From: a virus
Direction: 5' to 3' (one strand)
DNA length: 49,515 nt
Virus record (IMG/VR): IMGVR_UViG_3300042988_000478
Location: 1-49,515 of that record
Part shown: piece after piece, positions 7,890 through 13,890 of the stretch
How positions within the stretch are numbered: position 1 is the first letter of the stretch
Layout of the letters: each line of letters begins with the position of its first letter
Translations under genes and position numbers: made by a program
The notes under the pieces: model-generated
The model's database searches: none
What the model saw: only the letters and a program-made list of their open reading frames with translations
Told to the model about the DNA's origin: nothing

Positions 7890-8528
7890 CTACCCCGTAA
7901 ACTTATCTGCAACTGTCTTCTCCCTCATCTTGACAAGCATTTCCATTTGTTGTTCTGGTGTAAGCTTATCATCAACCTTTGCTAGGACAGCAATATGTTC
8001 AGTTGCCTCGCCTTGAATAATCTGTGATTTATCAAACATAATACCAAGAACCTTTGCAAGATTCACAATACTCTCCTTCTCAAGTTTCTTTGGTGATTTC
8101 GCTAGGATGTCCATTTTCTTATGCAGAAGAACGGCAGCCTTGTCTCTACCTTGCTTAAGAAGACCTGTTATATCATTAGGGTCTATTGGAGATAGTTTCT
8201 CAAACTCTGGCGCAACTGGCTTACGATTTGGAATAGACTTTCTCGAAGCCATAGCATCTTTAACCATAGTGACAACCTCATCAGATATACCAAAGTCTTC
8301 ATGATTAACCAATACCTCGTTGTATATTCTATTAACAGCTTGACGAATAGCGTTTCTATCAGCATAATATTTATCAAGCCCAAAATCAATACCTACCTCA
8401 TATAAAGGCTTAGTAGCTAATGCTTTAAAAATTGAATGTTTTCTTTCTGGTGTTATTGTTACCCCCATAAGCAGAGTGCGAGGGATGAGATGTCTCATAC
8501 GTCTTAATTGGACACGAGATACAATCAT
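7890..8528 (-). CDS. terS: Predicted terminase small subunit
   Basis: A 212-residue protein and first gene of the late block, 2 nt from terL. It has an N-terminal helix-turn-helix-like region (PLYEVGIDFGLDKYYADRNAIRQAVNRIYNEVL). A central helical oligomerisation-type region follows (LLKQGRDKAAVLLHKKMDILAKSPKKLEKESIVNLAKVL), then a charged tail. DNA-binding small subunits that recognise the packaging site have this plan. Assignment rests on gene order and architecture more than on sequence identity. The ATG at 8528 is 98 nt from the predicted late transcription start. Confidence 0.75.
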   Translation of the reverse strand: MIVSRVQLRRMRHLIPRTLLMGVTITPERKHSIFKALATKPLYEVGIDFGLDKYYADRNAIRQAVNRIYNEVLVNHEDFGISDEVVTMVKDAMASRKSIPNRKPVAPEFEKLSPIDPNDITGLLKQGRDKAAVLLHKKMDILAKSPKKLEKESIVNLAKVLGIMFDKSQIIQGEATEHIAVLAKVDDKLTPEQQMEMLVKMREKTVADKFTG

Positions 8529-8607
8529 CCCCCATACTCTACTCTCAATGGTTACATAAACGATTGAGTTGTAGAGCGATTAGTAATCCTAACCATAAAA
8601 AGGAACG

Positions 8608-8624
8608 AACACTTTTTAAGTGTT
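8608..8624. promoter_or_regulatory. Perfect inverted repeat at late transcription start (operator or 5' hairpin)
   Basis: AACACTT-TTT-AAGTGTT is a perfect 7-bp palindrome lying just downstream of the predicted late start site (about 8626, reverse strand). It could be an operator covering the start region or a hairpin at the 5' end of the late mRNA. Confidence 0.5.
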
Positions 8625-8632
8625 ACATTAAT

Positions 8633-8661
8633 ATTATAACATTATAAAATAAAAAATGCAA
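8633..8661 (-). promoter_or_regulatory. Late operon promoter (TTGCAT-17-TGtTATAAT)
   Basis: On the reverse strand a -35 TTGCAT (8661-8656) is followed after exactly 17 nt by TATAAT (8638-8633) with an extended TG. This is near-consensus for sigma70 and lies in the divergent gap before the terminase genes. It is the obvious driver of the 24-kb reverse-strand late block. Confidence 0.75.
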
Positions 8662-8682
8662 GTATTTTACAAAAAATAAATA

Positions 8683-8691
8683 TGGTATAAT
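8683..8691 (+). promoter_or_regulatory. Extended -10 promoter TGGTATAAT for the first forward genes
   Basis: TGGTATAAT lies 19 nt upstream of the ATG at 8711. It is divergent from the late promoter, with the two -10 boxes about 50 bp apart. No good -35 is visible, which is usual for extended -10 promoters. An AAAGGAAAGG stretch before the ATG may act as ribosome binding site. Confidence 0.6.
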
Positions 8692-8710
8692 ATAAAAGGA
8701 AAGGTTCTAT

Positions 8711-8902
8711 ATGTGCATTGAAGAACGAGCTTACCAATTGGAATTGGATCTTCGCGATCCTGATCAACCTCTGCTTCCTCTCTTTGATGAGGCAGCGTCG
8801 GCCGAGTGTAACCCAGTTACTGGGAGGAAGGTTCTTGAGAGGGAATCAGCCAGACACATCGGGGAAATCATCAAACAAATCACAGCTGAACTGAACGGAT
8901 GA
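8711..8902 (+). CDS. Small acidic protein of unknown function, coupled to HNH-like gene
   Basis: A 63-residue protein (MCIEERAYQLELDLRDPDQPL) with acidic first half and an Ala-rich helix; it ends IGEIIKQITAELNG. Its codons are visibly more GC-rich than neighbouring DNA. The TGA overlaps the ATG of the next gene (ATGA-type coupling). No family recognised. The pair looks like a small bacterial cassette. Confidence 0.7.
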   Translation: MCIEERAYQLELDLRDPDQPLLPLFDEAASAECNPVTGRKVLERESARHIGEIIKQITAELNG

Positions 8903-9144
8903 GCAGGAAGAAAAAGGGTTGTCCCCAAAAACTTACCCGCCACCATCGCAAACCAAGAAGTCGTGGAGGAGTCTCTAGTAAAAAGAACATCTCGTATGTT
9001 CCGGAGAATCTCCATACTGCGTGGCATACTCTCTTCAGCAACCACACCCCAGAAACAATCGCCTCAATCATCAACGAGAAGTGGATTGACCCAAACTTTG
9101 TCTTCATCTGCCTACCCAGAAAGAAGGAGTACAAACCAAGGTAA
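8899..9144 (+). CDS. HNH-like small protein
   Basis: An 81-residue protein with LTRHHRKPRSRGG followed by KNISYVPENLHTAWHTLFSNHTPETIASIIN. The HH, the Asn and the later His residues fit a compact HNH/His-Me finger nuclease fold, although two-Cys zinc knuckles are absent. Very similar short HNH-like proteins occur in bacterial genomes as genomic islands. It may nick DNA or be a degenerate, non-catalytic form. It is coupled to the upstream gene and followed by a terminator. Confidence 0.65.
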   Translation: MSRKKKGCPQKLTRHHRKPRSRGGVSSKKNISYVPENLHTAWHTLFSNHTPETIASIINEKWIDPNFVFICLPRKKEYKPR

Positions 9145-9164
9145 CCTTTACCATCTTCTTAATT

Positions 9165-9195
9165 AAAGCCTTATGGCAATAAAAGCCTTATGGCA
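9165..9195 (+). repeat. Tandem 14-bp direct repeat
   Basis: AAAGCCTTATGGCA occurs at 9165-9178 and 9182-9195, 17 bp apart, between the HNH-like gene and the terminator. It could be a binding site or a slippage product. Confidence 0.7.
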
Positions 9196-9201
9196 GTTAA
9201 G

Positions 9202-9229
9202 CCACCTGTAGAAATATGGGTGGTTTTTT
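9202..9229 (+). terminator. Rho-independent terminator after HNH-like operon
   Basis: CCACC (9202-9206) pairs with GGTGG (9219-9223) and is followed directly by six T residues. It ends the two-gene cassette. Confidence 0.75.
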
Positions 9230-9242
9230 CTTTATCAACCAC

Positions 9243-9271
9243 TTGCATTATTATTTAATATATGCTATACT
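9243..9271 (+). promoter_or_regulatory. Strong promoter (TTGCAT-17-TGcTATACT) for a small RNA
   Basis: TTGCAT at 9243-9248, a 17-nt spacer, and TATACT at 9266-9271 with extended TG. Predicted start is about 9278-9279. No open reading frame follows, only structured sequence. Same architecture as the promoter at 26694-26722. Confidence 0.75.
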
Positions 9272-9278
9272 TATATAC

Positions 9279-9427
9279 ATCTTGGGTGATAAAAGGCTGT
9301 AGCTCCCCCAAGAGGCTATGGCCTTTTGTTATTAAAGAGTTTGCACCCCATCAAAGGGTTCTATCGTGAGGTAGAATAGTGGTGATATTTCAACATACCC
9401 AGAGAATACTCTATATGTGTGTTGGAA
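9279..9427 (+). ncRNA. Candidate small structured RNA
   Basis: Downstream of the promoter a 13-bp helix (9291-9303 with 9315-9327) has two G-U pairs and an 11-nt loop. The loop contains CCCAAG (9307-9312), which is complementary to CTTGGG at 9281-9286 just before the helix, so a pseudoknot or a switch between two folds is possible. Next comes a 7-bp hairpin capped by a GTGA tetraloop (9359-9376), enclosed by CACC/GGTG. A further hairpin lies near 9391-9426. No matching known class recognised; the 3' end is uncertain. Confidence 0.6.
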
Positions 9428-9712
9428 CAGTTATGGTTTGGGGGGACATTTCTTTTTCTTTTCTTTAATTCTTCTAAGGTACTTCTTAAGGATTCTTTTC
9501 ACTTTTCTTTAAAAGTAAAGAAGGTCGTCAGATATATCCCAATAGAATATCCTATCCAGATATATGAAGGTGTGATACGAGTATATATGATATATGTAAT
9601 ACATACATATGGTAGGTGAAAGTTGTGGAGGGTAATTAATCTAAATTGGTTCCGCATACCCCCGTACCCCTGCCACCAGCTATCTCCTATTTACATTTAT
9701 GATTTTCTATGC

Positions 9713-9740
9713 TCTAGTATACACACGCATATATACTAGA
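9713..9740. repeat. Perfect 9-bp inverted repeat
   Basis: TCTAGTATA and TATACTAGA flank a 10-nt spacer. Spacing between half-site centres (about 19 bp, near two helical turns) suits a dimeric DNA-binding protein. Confidence 0.6.
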
Positions 9741-9920
9741 ATATATATACTTTATGGTACTTTTATATGGTATATGGTATATATGAGCCTCAAAATTGAC
9801 CTATAACGAGCGTTTGAAGTGGTACTGGTAGGTAGTATCCTATAATGTGAGCATGTGAGGGCTATATAAAACAGTGGTATGTATGTATAGGGAGAGGGTG
9901 AGGGGAGAGAGGTATATAGA

Positions 9921-10000
9921 TTGCATATATTTAAATACTCTTACATACACTTGCATATATTTACATACGTCTACATATATCTTTCCTTTTCCTTGCATAT
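9921..10000 (+). repeat. Three TTGCATAT direct repeats (iteron-like)
   Basis: TTGCATATAT begins at 9921 and 9951 (30 bp apart), and TTGCATAT recurs at 9993. They lie amid TACATA repeats. They could be iterons or initiator sites. Confidence 0.5.
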
Positions 10001-10259
10001 ACCTTTATATATCGTTACTTCTTTTTATGTATTCATAGTGTTAGATAGTGAGTGTGTATATATATGGTTTGCTGTACAGGGAATGGGAAGCAATCCTTTT
10101 TAGTATACTGTTCTATACTGTTTACTGCGCCATACTGTTTTATCTTTGTATATGGGCAGGTTATCCACATTTTATTTTTATTGTATAGTTGCATGGTTGC
10201 TGTATGGGTATATAATGTATTCATACAAGTTAAAAAGATTGTATATGGTACAAAGCACA

Positions 10260-10403
10260 ATGAAAAAAGAATTCCGTTACAAGTACATCAAGGCACGAAT
10301 TGCTACTATACTATTCTATGGTGTTGTAGGGTTTGTGATTGGATCAATGTATATTGTACACAAGGTTGTGGACGCATATTTATCGTTATTGGTTAGCATG
10401 TAA
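10260..10403 (+). CDS. Small membrane protein
   Basis: 47 residues from the ATG at 10260: a basic N-terminus (MKKEFRYKYIKARIA), then one transmembrane helix (TILFYGVVGFVIGSMYIV) and a short tail. An in-frame upstream extension to 10146 is possible but begins in repeat-like DNA. First gene of a five-gene run ending at the terminator at 11255. Function unknown. Confidence 0.5.
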   Translation: MKKEFRYKYIKARIATILFYGVVGFVIGSMYIVHKVVDAYLSLLVSM

Positions 10404-10405
10404 GT

Positions 10406-10633
10406 ATGGCTATTGAGAAAGAATTTACCATACGCTATATTGTACGCAATAGCACACGATATGGACGTGAGAGAGAATATCATGACGTTGTGCAAGTATT
10501 TGCCCCTACTGTTGAGAAAGCATATAGAAAGGCGTGCAAATGTATTCCTAGTGGGTGGTTGGTTGATATGGAAGTGAAGTGTGGACAGCGTGGAGAATGG
10601 CACAGTGTAGGAAGTTTACAAGATAAAAAATAA
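10406..10633 (+). CDS. Small protein of unknown function
   Basis: A 75-residue protein (MAIEKEFTIRYIVRNSTRYGRE) that reads as a compact alpha/beta domain with a YRKACKCIPSGWLVDMEV stretch. It starts 2 nt after the previous stop and ends QDKK. Likely expressed early. Not recognised. Confidence 0.6.
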   Translation: MAIEKEFTIRYIVRNSTRYGREREYHDVVQVFAPTVEKAYRKACKCIPSGWLVDMEVKCGQRGEWHSVGSLQDKK

Positions 10634-10635
10634 TT

Positions 10636-10761
10636 ATGTACAAAGTAAAAACAAGCAAGCGGTGGTACTTTTTCAGACACAAAAGACATGCTGAAAAAAT
10701 GTACTCTACTGTAAAGGGTGCCGTTATGGTATGCGATACGATAAATAATAGAACATGTTAG
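10636..10761 (+). CDS. Very small basic protein
   Basis: A 41-residue protein starting MYKVKTSKRWYFFRHKRHAEK, strongly basic in its first half and ending NNRTC. The ATG is 2 nt after the preceding stop and its end overlaps the next start by 7 nt, which supports translation. Function unknown. Confidence 0.5.
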   Translation: MYKVKTSKRWYFFRHKRHAEKMYSTVKGAVMVCDTINNRTC

Positions 10762-11048
10762 CCTTGCCCTTGTTCGTGTATGCGGACTATGTAAAAGACG
10801 GTAGAACAAAAACTGCTCATATACAAACTAGAACATTTGGGGATCAAAAGCAGGATTGCAAGATAGGCGATTTTAGCGAGAATTGGTACTTGCGACCGAA
10901 AAAGGCAGTACAATGTAAGGAATATAAAACCGTAGCAGACTATAAAAGGGCTATAAGGTTGTGTATTCAAAAAAACCTTAATTGCAAAGTGTTGCGTGTG
11001 TATGCTCAAATTGAAGCGGGTGGGAACTTATACGATAAAGAATTATAA
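10755..11048 (+). CDS. Small protein of unknown function with Cys residues
   Basis: A 97-residue protein with four Cys (KQDCKIG, AVQCKEY, IRLCIQ, LNCKVLR). It begins with a short hydrophobic stretch (MLALPLFVY) too weak to call a signal peptide. The second half is helical (KTVADYKRAIRLCIQKN). It overlaps the previous gene by 7 nt. No family recognised. Confidence 0.55.
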   Translation: MLALPLFVYADYVKDGRTKTAHIQTRTFGDQKQDCKIGDFSENWYLRPKKAVQCKEYKTVADYKRAIRLCIQKNLNCKVLRVYAQIEAGGNLYDKEL

Positions 11049-11049
11049 A

Positions 11050-11247
11050 ATGATAAAGGCAATCACAAAAACAAACAAGGGCGAGGTATGGGCGCAAAGT
11101 GCTGGTTGTATGGTTTCAAATATCATGCTAGGGGATCGTGAGGTGGCAAGATTGACTATTACACAAAGACACACGCAAGGTTTTGCTCAAATTACGCTCG
11201 GCGTGGCAGGTAAGAAAAGACACGAAACATATATCATAAAATTGTAA
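11050..11247 (+). CDS. Small protein of unknown function
   Basis: A 65-residue protein from the ATG at 11050 (MIKAITKTNKGEVWAQSAG), a beta-rich sequence ending KRHETYIIKL. It is the last gene before the terminator at 11255. The longer reading starting at 10996 overlaps the previous gene deeply and is less likely. Confidence 0.55.
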   Translation: MIKAITKTNKGEVWAQSAGCMVSNIMLGDREVARLTITQRHTQGFAQITLGVAGKKRHETYIIKL

Positions 11248-11254
11248 ATAAAAA

Positions 11255-11274
11255 TAGCCCGTGAGGGCTTTTTT
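11255..11274 (+). terminator. Rho-independent terminator
   Basis: AGCCC (11256-11260) and GGGCT (11265-11269) enclose a GTGA tetraloop and run into a T-tract. Ends the 10260-11247 mini-operon. Confidence 0.8.
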
Positions 11275-11304
11275 CTTTAAGTGATTGTATAGGGTGCTGC
11301 TTTT

Positions 11305-11332
11305 GCGTTCGTTATAGGGCAGTTTTGAGCCT
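11305..11332. repeat. Recurring intergenic motif (TTCGTTATAGGGCAGTTTTGAG)-type copy
   Basis: Shares GTTATAGG and TTTTGAG with the reverse complement of 9785-9810. Weaker related copies are at 18591, 18669, 20281 and, inverted, 35021-35057. All lie between genes. Core is C-A-A-A-A-T-T-G-A-G. Confidence 0.45.
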
Positions 11333-11357
11333 TGTACGGCGTGTAAGTGCCTTGTAT

Positions 11358-11546
11358 TTATGCTGTTGCCTTGAAAATGTAGCAGTGTCTACAGGTAGGG
11401 ACACGCTTTCTTTTTTCTTTTCTGATCTGTTCTATTTTTGGAGTTTCGTATACTTTGCTGCTGTTTTGGATTGTAAGGGCGTGAGAAAAATCAAAGCCAG
11501 CAAGAAAAAATGCGAGTGTGATAAATAGTAATATAATAGTTTTCAT
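11358..11546 (-). CDS. Predicted secreted 62-residue peptide on the opposite strand
   Basis: It begins with a clear signal peptide: MKTIILLFITLAFFLAGF followed by a likely cleavage site after HA (residue 23). The mature part is short, basic and has two Cys (CRHC). The ATG lies 7 nt from the -10 box of a good reverse-strand promoter (11582-11554), so both expression and an export signal support it, although it runs against the forward-strand block. A toxin, lysis or superinfection-exclusion peptide would fit the size. The forward-strand frame opposite it is less convincing. Confidence 0.45.
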   Translation of the reverse strand: MKTIILLFITLAFFLAGFDFSHALTIQNSSKVYETPKIEQIRKEKRKRVPTCRHCYIFKATA

Positions 11547-11553
11547 ACGCCCT

Positions 11554-11582
11554 ATAATAGCATACTATTTTATGGGTGTCTA
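11554..11582 (-). promoter_or_regulatory. Promoter (TAGACA-17-TGcTATTAT) for the secreted-peptide gene
   Basis: Reverse strand: TAGACA at 11582-11577, a 17-nt spacer, and TATTAT at 11559-11554 with extended TG. Seven nt separate it from the ATG at 11546, so the transcript would be leaderless. Confidence 0.6.
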
Positions 11583-11625
11583 TTGACTTTTTGTATGTCA
11601 AGTTGTGTGGTATCACTATCCACAC
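11583..11625. promoter_or_regulatory. Two operator-like inverted repeats between divergent genes
   Basis: TTGAC/GTCAA (11583-11601) and GTGTGG/CCACAC (11605-11625) lie side by side between the reverse-strand promoter at 11554-11582 and a forward TATAAT at 11647. They are well placed for a repressor controlling both directions. Confidence 0.45.
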
Positions 11626-11646
11626 ACGCAATATATAGTGTTACTG

Positions 11647-11677
11647 TATAATGAATAACGCCTACAGAAACGTAGGC
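11647..11677 (+). promoter_or_regulatory. Forward -10 box and leader hairpin
   Basis: TATAAT at 11647-11652 without an evident -35 is followed by a GCCTAC/GTAGGC hairpin at 11660-11677. Both precede the gene at 11700. Confidence 0.45.
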
Positions 11678-11699
11678 ATTACTCATAAAAAGATTGTAT

Positions 11700-11990
11700 A
11701 TGATGTTACCGCAAGTGACTTGCTATGGTTCGTACAAGTCAGAAAATTACGGTGTGAACGCTTTATGCTTTACGTTCCCGTATATTGTAGACGTTTATTT
11801 TAGTTATAAAACTATAGTTGCTATCCGATACAATGGCGATCTGTTAGTTAGCGAAAACTGTTACAGCACCACCACTGGAAAGCATATAAACGCTATAGAC
11901 GGTGGGAATAAAGCAACACGGCTGCCACGTTCTCAATTTGAGCAACGTGTAGAGGCGATACTAGCAGAATTGAAACAGAAAGCAAGCTAG
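11700..11990 (+). CDS. Conserved phage protein with TTTGKH...DGG motif
   Basis: 96 residues from the ATG at 11700 (a second ATG follows at once). It contains YGSYKSENYGVNALCF, an FSYKTIVAI stretch and SENCYSTTTGKHINAIDGG followed by RLPRSQFEQRV. The Tyr-Gly-rich start and the TTTGKHxNAIDGG signature are shared by small proteins common in phages and metagenomic virus contigs. Biochemical role unknown. Followed by a terminator. Confidence 0.65.
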   Translation: MMLPQVTCYGSYKSENYGVNALCFTFPYIVDVYFSYKTIVAIRYNGDLLVSENCYSTTTGKHINAIDGGNKATRLPRSQFEQRVEAILAELKQKAS

Positions 11991-12053
11991 TACAAAAGAT
12001 ATACAATAAAGGCGAATACATAGCAAGGGCTACAAAGTCCACAAGCTAACAAA

Positions 12054-12093
12054 GCCACGATCTCAATATGTGAGGCGTGGTTTTTTGTTTTAT
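12054..12093 (+). terminator. Rho-independent terminator
   Basis: CCACG (12055-12059) pairs with CGTGG (12076-12080), with an inner CTCA/TGAG extension, and is followed by six T residues and TGTTTT. Confidence 0.8.
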
Positions 12094-12467
12094 AGACGCA
12101 CATAGAACATACAAAAGACAAGAATACGCCACATACTAGACCACAAAACCCAAACGAATACACTTATCCACAGATAAACGTAAACCGAATATTGACTTTT
12201 TCTCTCACTCGTATATACTCACAATGAACAGCAGAAATATGTAGCCCAGATTATATAAAAATGCGCTTGGGGGTTTTCATTCCACCCGAATATGCAAATG
12301 GGGGTTTTACATTCTGTTGTTGGTCATTCATAAAGTATATTGGGTCGCAAACCCTTATACTATGTTGGGGTAATTCACAAGTGTTTTACTCTGATGAAGT
12401 CTACGGACAAAAATGATAGTAAACTATCAAAAGGGTACATTCAGTGTACGATACTAGGTGCTTGTAG
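12094..12467 (+). other. Gene-free leader before tRNA-Ile
   Basis: Contains the promoter at 12192-12219 and two GGGGGTTTT-type stretches (12270-12316), but no convincing gene. A ribosomal start with a long frame is absent. Confidence 0.5.
12192..12219 (+). promoter_or_regulatory. Promoter (TTGACT-16-TATACT) for tRNA and noncoding RNA region
   Basis: TTGACT at 12192-12197 and TATACT at 12214-12219, separated by 16 nt. No protein gene follows for 1.4 kb, so its products are the tRNA-Ile and the noncoding region after it. Confidence 0.65.
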
Positions 12468-12540
12468 TGGCGGTTAGTTCAGTTGGTAGAACACTCGTCT
12501 TATACACGGGCAGTCATAGGTTCAAGTCCTATACCGCCAA
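12468..12540 (+). tRNA. tRNA-Ile (anticodon TAT, reads AUA)
   Basis: Full cloverleaf: a 7-bp acceptor TGGCGGT/ACCGCCA, D-stem GTTC/GAAC, anticodon stem CTCGT/ACGGG with one G-U, loop CTTATAC, and T-stem ATAGG/CCTAT with loop TTCAAGT. Discriminator A at 12540; the full CCA is not encoded (A-CA). The TAT anticodon serves AUA, frequent in this A/T-rich genome. Confidence 0.92.
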
Positions 12541-13059
12541 CACAGGCACTTAGTAGTAAATACTTTTATAAAGTATACGTTCTATACAAAGGAGTTATCC
12601 ACAGGTGTGCAGTTGACATTAAATCAAAACCTGCTAGTATGGAACATGTGAGGGGCGCAGGTTCCTCACACAGCTAAAGTAGCCTACGGGTGTACACAGC
12701 TCTAGTTATATCTTAGGATATACACAACCCACCACATTCTAACATAGTGTAGCAAGGTGTGAGCATACACAGGTCGTCTGTTATCTCTCTCACTAGGAAG
12801 CGAAGCTAACCTTATCGTAAAATAGGGTACATGTGGTCTGTAGCGTGTGGGCGTTTCCAACACTCACACACTCTACTGGTAAAGCCATTGGGTTCTGGTC
12901 ATTCTTATGCATGTAAGCATTAAAAGCCATGTAAAAATGGTACTAACGTGTTCCCCATTACAACATACACCACAATTACCTTGTATGGTACAGTGCGCCA
13001 GTCCGCAAGGGCAAAGAAGCGACAATATAAACAGCGTGTTATGTGTATTGGGGACAAAT

Positions 13060-13132
13060 GGGCTAGTATGGTTACTAGGACGCAAAAGAAGGATAAGCGT
13101 ATATACTTAGGGTTCGATCCCCTTATAGCCCA
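13060..13132 (+). ncRNA. tRNA-like element with enlarged anticodon-arm loop
   Basis: A 73-nt unit. Acceptor GGGCTAG/ATAGCCC pairs 6 of 7; the T-arm is AGGG/CCCT with canonical loop TTCGATC; discriminator A then CA. The middle lacks a normal anticodon arm. Instead ACGC/GCGT encloses a 13-nt purine-rich loop containing AGAAGGA, so no anticodon can be read. Either a decayed tRNA or a tRNA mimic. Confidence 0.5.
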
Positions 13133-13156
13133 CAAGCCTACATTATGTAGGTGACA

Positions 13157-13237
13157 TGGACGGAAGTTAGCTATTACCACCACAACAGAAATGGAGTGGT
13201 ACCAGAGGTAATATAGGTGCAATTCCTGTACGTCCAC
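13157..13237 (+). ncRNA. Second tRNA-like element with nested stems
   Basis: Ends pair as TGGACG/CGTCCA. A T-arm-like ATAGG/CCTGT holds loop TGCAATT. Inside, ATTACC/GGTAAT encloses ACCAC/GTGGT with a 12-nt loop containing AGAAATGGA. No readable anticodon. It resembles the previous element in plan: acceptor plus T-arm plus an enlarged purine-rich loop. Confidence 0.4.
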
Positions 13238-13641
13238 AACCATTATCAAAATGGTGATAGTGGCAGTATTTATTGTGTAGAAAGACAATAGTCAATATAC
13301 GCTATACAATAGTGCGAGGATATTGGCAGAGAAGTTATTGCGGGTCGTGTGCTTTCAAGGTACACGTTGTTCGACGCACAAAGTCTAGATACATACAATT
13401 ACACAATTTTTTCAGATGTTCCGTGTAGTATGTATTTACGGTTGGTATTTACCAGATATTGAGTGTTTAGAGCAAACGGGCAGAACATGAAAAACGGCTG
13501 CTAACATGGTGTATGTTCAAGTATAAATGTCATTCCAACAATTCCGTAAATTGTGATAGAGTGTTCTATTGCGGTGAAAAGGTCAGTTTTGGTCATAGTT
13601 TTGAGGACTACACAGGGTGTTTCAAGTAAAAGCAGATGTTC

Positions 13642-13666
13642 TATGTGGGGTGCAATTCCCCACATA
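13642..13666 (+). ncRNA. Perfect 9-bp hairpin with TGCAATT loop
   Basis: TATGTGGGG (13642-13650) pairs with CCCCACATA (13658-13666). The 7-nt loop is identical to the T-arm-like loop at 13219-13225. It could mark the 3' end of the noncoding region, 32 nt before the next gene. Confidence 0.5.
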
Positions 13667-13697
13667 TCCTTATGTAGATTATTATTTAAGTACATTT

Positions 13698-13886
13698 ATG
13701 TTTGAAGATAAACAAATGTTCATGTTGTTTGACAAAAAAAACAAATTTTTTGCAACAAGAATTACAGCAATACATTTTGACATAACTGGTTCACCTACAT
13801 GTGTTGATTATTGTGCAAACAATAGTGATATGGGGCCAGTTGTAGAGTGTTGGAACGAAGATATTGTTTTATTAAAAGTAATTTAA
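13698..13886 (+). CDS. Small protein of unknown function
   Basis: A 62-residue protein from the ATG at 13698 (MFEDKQMFMLFDKKNKFFATRI), then HFDITGSPTCVDYCANN and an acidic end with CWNEDIVLLKVI. A longer frame from 13617 would run through the 13642 hairpin and is less likely. It starts the forward gene run leading to the amidoligases. Function unknown. Confidence 0.55.
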   Translation: MFEDKQMFMLFDKKNKFFATRITAIHFDITGSPTCVDYCANNSDMGPVVECWNEDIVLLKVI

Positions 13887-13890
13887 ATAT

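Larger units (their letters stand above)
9428..10259 (+). other. AT-rich noncoding region with repeats and palindromes (origin-like)
   Basis: About 830 bp with no convincing gene. It holds a perfect 9-bp inverted repeat TCTAGTATA/TATACTAGA (9713-9740). TATATGGTA-type repeats cluster near 9758-9782, and TTGCATAT recurs at 9921, 9951 and 9993. There is also a GGGTA/TACCC hairpin near 9628-9662 and a copy of the intergenic motif at 9785-9810. Repeats, palindromes and very high A+T suggest a replication origin or a regulatory tract. Confidence 0.45.
12541..13690 (+). ncRNA. Large noncoding, structured region downstream of tRNA-Ile (GOLLD/ROOL-like setting)
   Basis: About 1.15 kb with no credible gene; the only long frames are antisense and lack family features. 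Base composition is less A/T-rich than the other noncoding DNA here. It holds many stable helices: GTGAGG/CCTCAC near 12650, a 9-bp hairpin at 13240-13263, tRNA-like folds at 13060-13132 and 13157-13237, and a perfect 9-bp hairpin at 13642-13666. A promoter lies upstream and a tRNA at its 5' end. Giant ornate phage RNAs (GOLLD, ROOL) are found next to or around tRNAs, so this is a candidate, not confirmed. Confidence 0.45.

Noticed and set aside
8899-9144. Homing-endonuclease interpretation of the HNH-like gene
   Set aside because: It is not inside an intron or a split gene, lacks Cys pairs, and is very short. Described as HNH-like only.
9281-9327. Rho-independent terminator interpretation of the 13-bp helix at 9291-9327
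   Set aside because: The helix is strong but lies within 15 nt of a strong promoter start and its T-run is short, so a structured RNA is more likely than a terminator.
12483-12677. Forward frame starting inside the tRNA-Ile
   Set aside because: It begins in the D-arm of a well-formed tRNA and has no recognisable domain. Not a gene.
12873-13288. Antisense reading frames of 70 and 122 residues in the noncoding region
   Set aside because: They lie in a tRNA-like, hairpin-rich stretch, overlap each other in different frames, have no family motif and no Shine-Dalgarno or leaderless promoter in the right place.
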